Of a DNA stretch of 64,000 nt, positions 1 to 9,894 are shown in pieces. The first letter of the stretch is position 1; every line of letters starts with the position of its first letter. Source of the stretch: Ascarosepion bandense (lineage: Eukaryota; Mollusca; Cephalopoda; Sepiida; Sepiidae); the NCBI GenBank assembly GCA_037127315.1, contig JBBBDQ010000443.1, positions 995,001 through 1,059,000 on the forward strand. The letters are read 5' to 3'. Under the pieces are notes generated by a model, which saw nothing but the letters and a program-made list of their open reading frames with translations, made no database searches and had not been told where the DNA came from. The position numbers were made by a program, and so were the translations under genes.

Positions 1-19
1 AAAAAAAAAAAAAAAAAAA
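1..19. repeat. poly-A run at window edge
   Basis: Uninterrupted A run at the left edge. It may be the tail of a retroelement lying outside the window, but nothing to the left can be seen. Confidence 0.9.
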
Positions 20-534
20 TGTCACCAGTACAAAAGCCAAGCGGACCTGAAACACGTGGATAGCATTTCAAGTACTGAAACTAAGCATATTCAAAGTACT
101 TGGCTAGTGTCTTAAGTGGAAAAGCCAAGCAGATCCATAAGATAATACAACGTACCATCAGGCCCAAGTTGCTCAGAATCGGTTTCAAAAGAATTTTGGA
201 CATTCCTAACAAATGGTATATTTATCATATTTGCCTGACATGAGCTCAATCAAACATTGATGGGATGTGATGGAGAAGTCTGTTTACACACCTGTAATCC
301 TTTAGCCGTAAAAGTCACTCCTCCCTTTCTAATTTGATGGTTGGGCATACATAAGCCTTGAAGTCAGCACCTAAATACCACACTTTCACAGATTAATCCT
401 TTGATGACCATAAAATGAAATCTGCACAAATGATTAAATTGTGATTGCAAATCAAAATAATCTTAAAATATAAAAAACACTGTTTAATATACTAGTTGCC
501 TGATATTTTTTTTATTACTACTTTTATTTTACTT
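20..534. other. No gene seen
   Basis: AT-rich sequence with no convincing ORF, RNA fold or recognised repeat. It leads into the LINE-A relic. Confidence 0.5.
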
Positions 535-1360
535 AGTATCCAATACAAGGTCCAAGGATCACTCAAGGTACATAGTTGCTGAATGAAATCACTATATAAA
601 GGGTGGAAATTATTTGTGGTATCCTATGTAAATTAGCTGAGTTGTATTTAAGTGCTAAGCCGATAACTGTCAGCACTCCATTATGTCACACATAACGGTG
701 TGCCACGTATTGAGTACTGAAAATGCGAGATATACCAGACATAACATTACTATTAGTGCGTATTATGAGGATATGTAGGATAGATAATGGTTGACTCTAG
801 ACTTGAATAGGCTAAAATTGTAGTGATTGGGGAATCATCCTATTGGGAATGAATTCCACTGTTCTTTTTGAAGAAACTGAGTGGAACTTCTTGTTTACTA
901 ATGGAATACAAATAGAAAAGCCAGCAATGTTTTGTCTGATGGGTGGAAAATAATTTGTTACCCACAAGGCCTTGGTAATGATTTTAAATTCTGTCAAGTT
1001 TGAAAAAGAGGATTGGGGAGCAATCCTCCATTTTGGGTTTAATGTGAGTCTTATAAAGATGAAACATGGCAGATGGACTCTATCAAGGCTGGAGAGTGAG
1101 GATTGAGTAGCTCCAGCCCAGATATGGCAGCAATACTCCATTTTGGGTCTAATTTGACTCTTGTAAAGATGAAACATGGCAGAAGGACTCTACCAAGGCT
1201 TGAAAATGGAGATTACACAGTTTCATCTCAGACATGGCAACAATGCTCTATTTTTATATCTGATCTGACTATTTTAATGATGAACCATGGTAGGAGGAGG
1301 CAGATACATTTTGAGACATCACGAGAAGCTAATCATTTTTCCAGCATCTTCAGATGATTA
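535..1360 (-). pseudogene. LINE-A non-LTR retrotransposon, 3' part (broken)
   Basis: Read on the minus strand, this encodes the region after the reverse transcriptase of a jockey/CR1-like LINE. It has the phrase PKMEYCCHIWAGA followed by a SLDRV block, then the downstream block in which a tail such as SKRTVEFIPNR replaces the family's RT-distal 'FxPRTxxLWNxLP' segment. Several stops and frame changes break it, so it cannot make protein. The left end (about 535-800) is 3' untranslated sequence and recurs at 10.98, 16.1 and 29.6 kb. Clade assignment is tentative; LINE identity is secure because the same order of blocks recurs many times in the window. Confidence 0.8.
1020..1310 (-). repeat. 110-bp tandem triplication inside LINE-A
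   Basis: A unit of about 110 bp is repeated three times: the phrase 'ccattttgggt' recurs at about 1029 and 1139, with a diverged third copy near 1245. Each unit also holds an 'aaacatggcag'-type segment. The unit corresponds to the LINE-A coding block around EYCCHIWAGA...LDRV. Confidence 0.8.
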
Positions 1361-2018
1361 TAAATATATTAAAGCATAATTATGAATCAAAACAATTTTT
1401 AAATTAAAAAAAAAACACTCAGATATATAAGCATAGATAAATGATTAGTTGAAAATTATTTAAGTTTTCCCAAATATTTCTTGCCAAGTTATCAATGCTT
1501 GCTTGTTTTATGCCAGGTATTTAAAAATGTGGCTTTAACAAGCCACAAATGAAAAATGACCTAACATAATTTTAAGTAACATGTGCCCAATTTTAATATT
1601 TAAATTTAAGCTATGTTTAACCTTCATGCCCATAAAAAGACTGTCGAAACAAAGGTTATTCCCTTATGTCTGCTATTACTGAATATACTTTTGACTCCCT
1701 TAGCAGTGTTTGCTTTAAAAATGTGATTAGAATTTTAATAAAACCCATATATATGAAAGTGATTTATAAATTTTCTTTATTCTTGTGAATTAACAAGAGA
1801 TATTAATCACTATTTAGTTATTAGATTACTTATTTGCAAGAATAATTTTATATTTACAAAATAATAAAATTATTTGAACCACATATAATGTAATATTTAT
1901 TATTTACCATTTTATTAAGAAATAAATATGAAAAGAATTTTTTAATTCATAAATTTATAATAATCGAAAAATTAAAACAAGTAATGTGAGATTAAAATAA
2001 CCTGAGAAGAAAATTTAT
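1361..2018. repeat. AT-rich dispersed repeat (second copy at 43.8-44.9 kb)
   Basis: About 1620-1990 aligns by eye, block by block, with 43770-44077 continued at 44815-44900. Shared blocks include a 'gattagaatt.taataaaacc' stretch, a 'tttacaagaat' block and 'aataaatatgaaaa' followed by 'ttcataaattataa'-like sequence. No coding potential is visible. This copy is uninterrupted, whereas the other is split by a Helitron. Confidence 0.6.
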
Positions 2019-2330
2019 TTAATCCATAAAATCACTTGCACTATTTAAATTGTTCGGATCGTTATTCTCATGTTTACAGTCACATTCACAACATTTCAGG
2101 TTGTTACGTTCTCCAACAAAAAGTAAGATCGTACCCTGTTTTGATAAACGGAAGTGATCTTCAGGAGTTCCAGTCTTGAAATGACAAAACACACCACCAC
2201 GCAAGTGGCTCCACGCATCACTTCTGTCTACTTGATCACTGAAGTGTGACCACTGAATCAATTTAGCGGCCAATCGCAAAATCTCCCGTGGGACAAAAAG
2301 GGACTGCTCGTTGAGCCACTCCGAAAACAT
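2019..2330 (-). CDS. Uncharacterised 103-codon ORF, GC-richer than surroundings
   Basis: An open frame of 103 codons on the minus strand, in a stretch noticeably richer in GC than the flanks. The protein has no membrane segment; its C-terminal third carries a Cys cluster (CCECDCKH) followed by an Asn/Asp-rich tail. I do not recognise a family. The sequence to the right (2330-2680) resembles retroelement terminal sequence, with an AATAAA at about 2617, so this could be the edge of an LTR element or a chance ORF. A real exon is possible but unsupported by splice or codon evidence. Confidence 0.25.
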   Translation of the reverse strand: MFSEWLNEQSLFVPREILRLAAKLIQWSHFSDQVDRSDAWSHLRGGVFCHFKTGTPEDHFRLSKQGTILLFVGERNNLKCCECDCKHENNDPNNLNSASDFMD

Positions 2331-3072
2331 AAAAAGGAGAAGAAATGAAAATCAAGCAGTCTTTCTCCTTCACCCGCTAAGGGAGATTCATGCTGCTGCT
2401 ATCAACAGACTTTCGACGCCCTACCACGATGCTTCAAATCTAAGTTAAGTGTATCGTTCTGTTGTGATATTACTTATAATTGCTTGTATGAACTCCTTGA
2501 ACTACGTTCATTGATATATTACTGTAAACTGTATTAATTTGTATGAACTCTTAAACTTCTTCGTCTTCCACTTGTTATTGCCTTCGTCGTTCGAACACCG
2601 AAGAGAAATAAATATTTTATGTGTATATTTCTCGCAAAGAATTGTCATTATATTTCATTGCCAAGTTGTCTGAATCTGTTTTGCAACCATACGCATTTCA
2701 CTCTGTTTAGATATATAACAAGGTTGTATGCTCTGGCCTTCTTCAGATGATATGTGTTGGAATTTTGAATGGAATCCTGTATTTAGTCTGTAGTACCCCC
2801 TTACTAGAGGTCAGAAATAATACTACCTAAACATCTTAACTTTGTCTTCTTCTTCCTCCTCTTCTCCAGGTGCTTCCACCTAGGTCACAAACTACTATCC
2901 CAGAAATCCCTTCATCTCTCACTCCCTATCTCTCTGGCCCATCCCTACTGACCAACAACTAGTAAGTAGCAGTTCAGTTTTCTTTTTAGTTACTCAAAAG
3001 ATTTCACACCAACCACACGTGCTATTCCCGCTAGTGGACATTTTAGCCAGCCATGAGGGACTCACACAAGAA
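2331..3072. other. No gene seen; possible LTR-like sequence
   Basis: GC-richer block to about 2680, including an 'aaataaatattt' poly-A-signal-like stretch, then a CT-rich stretch near 2850-2930. No matching second LTR is present in the window, so the LTR reading is weak. Confidence 0.25.
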
Positions 3073-3196
3073 TGTAGACGAAGTTAAATAAAGTTTGTTT
3101 TAACAAGTTAATATTTGTATCGCTTAATTAGTATCCAAAATATACTAGGTACAAATATTAACCTGTTAAAACAAACTTTATTTAACTTCGTTTACA
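3073..3196. repeat. Fold-back hairpin, 47-bp arms
   Basis: 3073-3119 is almost exactly the reverse complement of 3150-3196, with a loop of about 30 nt. The arms run from tgtagacgaagtt to aatatttgta. At most a couple of mismatches are seen, suggesting a young or conserved hairpin, for instance a MITE or an inverted duplication. Confidence 0.9.
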
Positions 3197-3511
3197 GGAA
3201 TCAGTCTGAGTCAGAAAAACCAAACCTGAATAGGGGGACCAGATGATAAGACAAACTTGCTCATTTGCAAGGACTGAAGGACCTGTTAAACTGGAGTCAC
3301 AGAAGTTGCTCAAGGATGAGCTGACATCCCATACCCTCAATTCCTATAGAGTTATCGCTGAACTATTGCATTAAAAAAACACCAGTAGGAAAGGGGTTTT
3401 CAAACTGGGGCACATGTACCTCCAGTAATATGTTTGTACTCTTCAGGGGGTATATTGACTCTAAGAGAATAACTCCTACCATACATGATGTAATCTCCAT
3501 CCAGAGTGCAC

Positions 3512-3550
<39 letters not shown>

Positions 3551-4252
3551 TTTAATTTTCTCATTTTGATAAGCAAAGCTTTTAATTAAGCCATATCAAG
3601 AGTGGGATGAATTTTCGCTATTATGAAACTTCCCATCGCCATAATCCATATATTATAAGACATAATAATGTATACTAACTCTAGACCATGGTGGGTAGCA
3701 CCACACACTTTTTCATATCAATTTTCATAAGACCCATACTTAATGTAAGATCCAGATACCTGCGGTCAATGTAACCTTGTCTTCCTCTCCAACACATACC
3801 AAATATCCCCCCACTAACACATGTACTGACACACCTAACACCTTCAACTATGCACACCAAACATCCTCCAACCAACGCACACATCGACACACCCATAAGA
3901 CCAACTAGAAATATGATACACAAACATCCAGGCACACACATCATCATTCTGCTACCATCTCCAGACACATGGACATTACCAGACTGATACAAAAATGCCC
4001 CCCTAGAACCCAGACATGCACAGACAAACACTACAAAACAAAACCTGTGAGGTCTACCTGACCAATGAAAAACAAACACAGAACACAAGTTTACAGAATT
4101 TTCTCTTTCATAACTCATTTCAAAAAAATTTCTGAAGAAGCTTAGATAAAAACAAAATACGTTAAATTTATAAACATTTTCTATTTGTTCCTTATTCTGT
4201 GTGTGTATTTGTGTGTGTGTCAGGGCTGTAACATTCCCAGCCTAACCAAGAA

Positions 4253-4256
<4 letters not shown>
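3197..4256. other. No gene seen; contains (CA)n
   Basis: Holds a CA microsatellite at about 3510-3544. A 145-codon minus-strand ORF at 3681-4118 lies in low-complexity CA-rich DNA and is judged chance. A short GT-rich patch sits at 4198-4222. Confidence 0.5.
3510..3544. repeat. (CA)n microsatellite
   Basis: Perfect CA dinucleotide tract followed by a short TA tail. Confidence 0.95.
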
Positions 4257-4291
<35 letters not shown>

Positions 4292-4478
4292 CGTATCACC
4301 CCGAGCAAGGCGGTAATGCCACTGATGTGCAGGGGGCTATGTAATAGTGAGAAGATTGGAACTAAGAAAGCCAGAAACCACATCCTAAACAGGGAACAAG
4401 GGATGAGTCTCTTAACCTGTTCAATAGACGTGGGTGGAGTGTGAACCGGGCGATAGATAGATCTATCTACTCCAATTG
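4257..4478 (-). mobile_element. SINE-C copy
   Basis: Minus-strand element: its 3' end is the poly-T at 4257-4288 as seen on the plus strand. Next to it lies the tail 'tcaccccgagcaaggcgg' and the block 'cagggggctatgtaa', then a unique SINE body ending near 'tctactccaattg'. The body contains ggttcacactccac in sense, resembling a tRNA B box. The 3' tail matches the 3' end of LINE-B (for example 33200-33255), suggesting mobilisation by that LINE. Full or near-full length compared with the copies at 8.0, 20.5 and 55.7 kb. Confidence 0.85.
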
Positions 4479-5884
4479 AAAGAAAAAAAAAATTCTAAAG
4501 GAATAATTTATAATATTTGGTTGAATTTTGGAAACTGAATCCAGCTGAGAATTATTTAGCAACTCCGTGTGTGTGTGTGGCAATGGTGATAACTGTTTTC
4601 TTATAAGTAAACCATCTGTATTCGATAACTGAGGGAGCCATTGCTACTATTGTTGAAATTTATAAAATCTTACTATTAAAGCAATTTTTCTGGAAAATAG
4701 GTTTCTAAAGTTCAATAAGTGTTATTTCTCTTTCCAGTACTGATGGTCTTTCTTTTTTAACTTTGTTTGAAACAATATAGATCATTATTTTCTCTTCGAG
4801 TTTAATGTGATATCCATTTTTTATTTTGCTGTTGTAAGCCCTAAAGTGATTTGGTATTAGCTATTTGGTAAAGTTCTTTGTCATTTTATAGTGACAGCCT
4901 ATGAGAAACAAAGAAAGATGGTCTTTGTTAAAAACCTACAAGCTTCATTTGCTCAAAGCCATTTATTGATCTGAGAAAGCAGTTCTATATAGTTGACAGT
5001 TTAAGTATTTCTGAATGGGTTTGGTGCTATGAATGACATCCATATGAAAGTCTTGATTTGACAAGGTTATTTAAGACCATGATTGGAGTTTTTAAGTGAA
5101 GGTTTTGTTTTTTTTAGCAACTTGTGGTGTTGGGCAAAACTATCTCTAGAGCAACCTATTCTCTGTTCAATTTGTTTATATCATATAAAATATTTTTTAT
5201 AACTAATCCATGTACCAATGTATTTGAAGTGTTGCTATTTTTGTATTATCAATGTAATCTCATTGTCAAAAATAATAATTCACCTGTAAGATCTAAACTA
5301 TGAAGAACCAGTATTATTTATGAATTTACATGTCCTTTAAAGAACTGTGTTCTTTATCAATCCAAATTCGTAAATAATTACATTGCATATACTACTACAT
5401 GTTTAACAAGAATTGCATTATATCTACCTGACCATAGCTCTATTAGATCTCATTTAAATAGACATGGAGACCTACCAAACTCTATCTATCTGTAACATAC
5501 CTGTTGATGCTACAAATATAATAGTGTCCATATATAAAAAAAAATACTAAATATAATTGATGCATTATTAATAATAAAGAAAATGTGAACACACAGCAAG
5601 ATCAACTATGAACACAGTTACAATGTGCTCACCATGTTTGGAAAATAAAACATTCCTATAATTGTAAATCATAGATAACAGAATCTATATTTTCAGTTAA
5701 AACTAAAATAAAATTTATCTTTGATAATGGCTAAAAGTATATCCAAAAGTTTTTTGATAAATAAAACATTTGGATAATTTTTATATAATTTAAATTCTGA
5801 AAAGAAAAGAAATTATAAGATCTCATGTGAAATGATATAAAATACTTAAACATAGCACCTTTTCTGTCATTTTTAATGAAACTT
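4479..5884. other. No gene seen
   Basis: AT-rich sequence without convincing ORFs or recognised repeats. Confidence 0.5.
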
Positions 5885-6115
5885 GCATATATATATAGTC
5901 ATCCTCAGACATCTGTTTCGCTGTATCACAGCTCATTAGTATGGTTAGACATCCCATTGCTTTTACCCAAGATTGAAACCCAACCGAATTGGCATCAGTT
6001 GGCAATTCTAGCTTTGAGCTATGGGCGCTTGGTAGAAGGTGGCAGACTTTTAGCAAGTGATATGCCCTGTAAACACACGCCAGTAGTTAGTGTTCTAATT
6101 CATTACTGAATGAAC

Positions 6116-6116
<1 letters not shown>
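5885..6116 (-). mobile_element. SINE-E (tRNA-derived) copy
   Basis: Reverse-strand copy of a roughly 230-bp element also present at 6862-7106 and 26018-26250. In sense it has a leader of about 75-100 nt and a tRNA-like part (GCCCATAGCTCAAAGGTAG as an A box; a ggTYGRRtTTCAATCctggg region as a B box). A tail block containing 'agctgtgatacagc' follows, running into a (TA)n tract. The ORFs drawn across it are chance. Confidence 0.8.

Positions 6117-6118
<2 letters not shown>

Positions 6119-6150
<32 letters not shown>
6119..6150. repeat. (TA)n microsatellite
   Basis: Perfect AT dinucleotide tract abutting the 5' side of the SINE-E copy. Confidence 0.95.
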
Positions 6151-6152
<2 letters not shown>

Positions 6153-6861
6153 TGTAGGGAGGATCAGCCAGTTATGCTACCATGGTTTCGATCTTTTTGG
6201 GTTTTATCAGGCAATTTGTTTGCAAAAAAACAAACCGTCTGGTATTTGTGGACTGGAATTCTTACATTTTAACAGTTCTTTTACTTAGGATTTGTTTAAA
6301 ATGTGTATTTCATCAAATTAAACTATTAATGGTCATCTGTCTCTTCATTTATATCAAAAACTAATAAAAGAGGAATAAATTAAAAAATCTCTTGTGGGAC
6401 ATTTTAGTCTGTTATTTTGTGGCAGAGGAGATAAAAACTGAGGTTTTTATTTTCGTTTTTTTAATTCATTGCTCTTTCTGGCATTTGCTGCAATTTCAAT
6501 AAATTTTTTTCTCTTTGCTTTTATAAATTCATTTAATTAAATTTCATGGATTATTATTTGCCGGCTACTTTAACAGTCATTCATTTCTAATTGGATGAAG
6601 ACTCATCAGCAACAAACCTTTTTTCTTCTTTCTACATTGCATGTGGACAAAGAATATTTAATGCCTGACTTCTTCTTGATGCATCAATGCATGCCAAGAA
6701 TTAAATTTAGCTCGTATTTCAAATATTCCACAATTCATAGCATCAAGAATAAAAAACAAAGATATATTTTATCCATTGTAGAAATGTTATTTTATTTGAT
6801 TATTTTCCTTTTTACAAAAAGAACAAATGACGAAGATAATTTTGTGAGTGTAAATAAATAT
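6151..6861. other. No gene seen
   Basis: AT-rich. Open frames at 6182-6364 and 6595-6963 have compositions typical of random AT-rich translation, and the second runs into a SINE-E. Confidence 0.5.
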
Positions 6862-7106
6862 CGTTCATTCAGCAATGAATTAGAACATTCTCAGCTATTG
6901 GACGTGTGTATAATGATAATGTACACACTAAAAAGTTTGCCTCCTTCTACTGAGCGCCCATAGCTCAGAGGTAGAATGACTGATTGACGCCAATTTGGTC
7001 GAATTTCAATCCTGGGTAAAAAGCAATCGGATGTCTAACCATACTGATGAGCTGTGATACAGCAAAACAGATCTGTCTGCAGATGACTATATATATATAT
7101 ATATAA
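6862..7106 (+). mobile_element. SINE-E (tRNA-derived) copy
   Basis: Sense copy. The leader begins cgttcattcagcaatgaa, then 'ctcagctattgg', a TA-rich near-palindrome around 'gtataatgataatgtacac', and 'ctgcctcctt'-like sequence. The tRNA-like body is gcccatagctcagaggtag ... ggtcgaatttcaatcctggg, and the tail contains gagctgtgatacagc and ends in (TA)n at about 7088-7106. Compared with 5885-6116 and 26018-26250 it covers the whole unit. Divergence between copies suggests an old family. Confidence 0.85.
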
Positions 7107-7854
7107 TGTCATATCTGGGTTTTAAAACAGATGTTCATCTCATATTTTGACTTCCTTCAGAGTAAGGTGGATAATCATATTTTTGAGTAACTGAAGAAAG
7201 CTGAAGACATGTCATTCAAAATTGTGGAAATAGCTTGAGTCATAAATAATTTCCGTTTTTGTTAATCAACTTTATTCTTGACAAAAATAAAGTACAATTA
7301 CATTTTATTCAATTCACTGTTATTTGAAATAATGATCACTGTTGCATCATAACCAGCTGCTTTGGGTAGATGTGGCTTGTCAGCCTAGAAAAGCAGTACA
7401 TCTAGGGGAAAGAAAACCTTGATTTTTAAACCTCTGCTTTTATGTGGTTTTGTCCAAACATGGAAAAGGTCATGGAAATAAATCCAGAATAGAGCTCTGT
7501 GAACATGAAAGGGAGACTAGCGGCGGCTCTGGAAAAAAGAGGGTTCGTTTGTGTCTGGCGTGCAGGGCAGTAATCGGTTCCAAAGAAAGAAGCACCGCCA
7601 TCATATAGAAAAGAAAAAAAAAAAATACCCACCGCTGTCTTAATAATCCACCTTCAGCCCATTCTAAAGGAAAAAAGAGAGCCCCCCCCCCCCCAGTGGA
7701 ATTTTTATAGACTGAGGAAATGGATTATGGGTAGAGTGTCATAGATAAAACCAACCTACCCAAGGAGGCAGTGGTGTCAATTTCTTGGCGAGAAGCAGAA
7801 GCAGAGAGAAACAGTGAAAAGGTGGAAGGAGGAAAGTGGGAGGAGGAAGACGCT
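7107..7854. other. No gene seen; poly-C run
   Basis: Includes a C run at about 7682-7694 and a GC-richer patch at 7490-7600. Two minus-strand ORFs (7426-7632, 7725-7976) cross it without recognisable domains. Confidence 0.4.
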
Positions 7855-7914
7855 GGGAGAGCTTTGGATTGAAATCCAACAGTCCCTGGTTCGATCCCTG
7901 GCTCAGCACTCATT
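7855..7914 (+). pseudogene. tRNA-like sequence (tRNA pseudogene or SINE head)
   Basis: GCTGGG at the start can pair with CTCAGC near 7903 as an acceptor-like stem. TTGGATTGAAATCCAA forms an anticodon-like stem-loop, and CCCTGGTTCGATCCCTGG gives a T-arm with a good B box (GGTTCGATCC). The D arm and A box appear deleted or eroded, so a functional tRNA is unlikely. Roughly 80 nt downstream could be the body of a SINE. Confidence 0.45.
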
Positions 7915-8021
7915 AGAAGAAAGTGTGCAACAAGCTCTGAATATACTGACAACTTTCTGGCAACTCCTGTAGCCAAGCTGACCCCCGTATGTAATTCCCT
8001 GTATTCCTTTATTGCTTACAG

Positions 8022-8203
8022 ATTTTTTTTTTTTTAATCATATCACCCTGAGCAAGGCGGTAATGCCACTGATACGCAGGGGGCTACGTAAGAGAGAAAA
8101 GATTGGAAAAGATAAAGCCGGAAACCATATCCTAGACAGGGAACAAGGGATGAGCCTCTTCACCTGTTCAATAGATGTGGGTGGAGTGTGAATCGGGTGA
8201 TAG
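8022..8203 (-). mobile_element. SINE-C copy
   Basis: Poly-T 8022-8035 followed by 'atcaccctgagcaaggcggt', the 'gggggctacgtaag' block and 'gatgtgggtggagtgtgaa', as in the other SINE-C copies. It ends at an inverted repeat of its own head (next entry). Confidence 0.85.
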
Positions 8204-8234
8204 TTTAGTCTATCGCCCGGTTCACACTCCACCC
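8179..8234. repeat. Palindrome from head-to-head SINE-C ends
   Basis: 8179-8203 is the reverse complement of 8210-8234 with two mismatches and a 6-nt loop. The right arm is the 5' head of a second, oppositely oriented SINE-C truncated to 25 bp. Confidence 0.85.
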
Positions 8235-8239
8235 ATCAT

Positions 8240-9110
8240 CAAAGGACAGAATTTTGACCAAACCGGGTGGTACCTTTTATTTTACAAGATAAATGCCAAC
8301 TATTATTTGTCATGACTTGTTGCCACTTCAATAACCTTTGAATAAATTTTTGCATTTTACTCTTTTGAATAAAATTTTGGTTTTGATTGAAAAAGGTTTT
8401 GTTAAACTCTGGAATCTGGTTTTCATTTGAGAAAGCATTTTGCAGCAAACAAAAAAAGTTAATAATTGGTTGATGTGGGTCAGGTGAGTATGGCAGGTGG
8501 GATATAACAGACCAACCGATTCCCAACACTTTTCCTGTGTCATCCTTTCTGCATATGTGTTGACATGAAAAAGAACATTTTTTTTTCTCTTGATGAACGC
8601 AGGCAACTTTTCAACCCAACTTTTATGAATACATTGCAGCATTTAATGTTTCATTGCCTTTTAAGAATTCAAAATAAATAATACTTTGACAATCTCACTA
8701 TACACAATATTACCTTTCTTTTAGGCTCAACTTATTTGAGGTCAATTGTGGAGATTTATCCTTGTCAATCCACTGCCTTTTGTACTGAACTTTGTCATAA
8801 ATACCCCATCTTTTATCATCTCTTATGATATACTTAAAGAAGAATTAGGATTGAAGAGTGTAAGACACTTTTTAACCAGACTTATGCAGATGTTGCAGCT
8901 GCTGGAGGTATAAATGTGCATTTAGTGTTCCATTACATTTTAAGAAGTCCAAAAGAAATAATACCTTGACAATCCCACCACACACAGTATTACATTTTAC
9001 ATGGTTTTTGCATTTAATTATGGAGATTCATGCTTATCAGTCCTATGATTTGTAGTGAACATTGTTGTATGTAATCCATTTTTCATCATCTACTATGACA
9101 TTTAAGAAAT
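8240..9110 (-). pseudogene. mariner transposase relic with internal duplication
   Basis: Minus-strand mariner (DD34D family) relic. Reading from 9105 leftward, frames give DEKW-like and CVWWD-like blocks ('CVWWDCQGII', 'TLNAHLYLQQL'). Then from about 8835 a second copy of the same region appears (DDKRWGIYD, KRQWIDKDKSPQ), followed by 'NVLFHVNTYAER' where the second catalytic motif HxDN is expected, and PYSPDPHQP where the third is expected. The Asp usually found a few residues after SPD is missing (Ile by alignment). The C-terminal WQQVMTNN block ends near 8290. Frameshifts and stops throughout; inactive. Confidence 0.75.
8640..9105 (-). repeat. Direct duplication (about 285-bp offset) inside mariner relic
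   Basis: 8650-8835 and 8930-9105 share the phrases 'taataccttgacaatc' (8680s versus 8960s), 'cacactatacacaatatta'-like and 'atcatctcttatgat'-like blocks at an offset near 285 bp. This implies a tandem duplication after or during insertion. Confidence 0.7.
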
Positions 9111-9129
9111 TATTACTTAGTATACTAGT

Positions 9130-9434
9130 CAGTTAAGTGCTACATGTGATACACACTTAAGCAGTCATGTCTCAAAAGAGACATGAATGATTGGGCAGAA
9201 GATTTTCCTGTAGTAGGTTACCATTACTTTCTGCAGGAGACTGATTGTTAACCAAAGCTATAGAACCCAATCTATCCTGCTATTTAACCCATAACTGGAA
9301 GGAGAAGTGATGGATTAACATCTTTCCCAGGAGCATTTGTGTGTAAATGAATGAAACAAATTCAACTGGAATTCAAACTTGGCTCTCTAATTTCTTGTTC
9401 CAAGCCGATATCCACTCCACATTGATGCACATCC
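9130..9434 (-). mobile_element. SINE-D (tRNA-derived) copy
   Basis: Minus-strand SINE-D. In sense the head is gcacatcaatgtggagtgg-like followed by 'ccaagtttgaattccagttg' (B-box-like). Next come 'tgggttaaatagcagg' and a tail with 'gagacatgactg' inverted around 'catgtctc...gagacatg' (a short hairpin). It matches 29893-30201, 58691-58996 and the 62 kb copies over its length. No 5S head is attached here. A possible 7-bp target duplication (tacttag) flanks it, unproven. Confidence 0.8.
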
Positions 9435-9894
9435 ACTACTTAGGATAATACATTTGTCATTACTGTTGATTCTCAAAAATGGAAATTGCTTATGACTCAA
9501 GCTAATATATACAACAAATATCAAAAATTTAACTGCAGAATATAAGATAATTTGTGTTAAGATCTTGAATATGACTTGTTGTTCATTATTGTTTCAATAA
9601 TTAAACTAAATATATTGCAATGTGATAATGGAACTTGTATACATGATCCATCACTGAATATGCTGGAAAAATGACGATTTTTCTAAGCATCGTGTAGATG
9701 TGGTACAAGGCTGAAAATATTAATACCCAGTGAAGATCCAACTCATTACTTAGTCAAAATTGATGTAGCAAGACAAGCTTACTAACTATTACACCTCGTC
9801 AAAGTGCTCAAAGATGCTAGAAAACTGACCAATTCTTTATATTGCCCCAGAAAGTACCTGACACTTCCTGTCATGTTCTGTAAAAAGTAAGATT
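9435..9894. other. No gene seen; contains one copy of a 60-bp dispersed motif
   Basis: 9690-9745 carries 'gtagatgtggtacaaggc' and 'tacccagtgaagatc', similar to 10825-10875 and 39705-39760. Confidence 0.45.

Noticed and set aside
3681..4118. 145-codon minus-strand ORF with Cys/Val-rich repeats
   Set aside because: Its repeated CVS/GG-type text comes from ACAC-rich plus-strand sequence (acacaccta, cacatcat); no domain, no codon structure.
6950..7020. Functional tRNA gene
   Set aside because: Acceptor stem does not close, B box deviates, and the same sequence recurs with the same flanks as a SINE.
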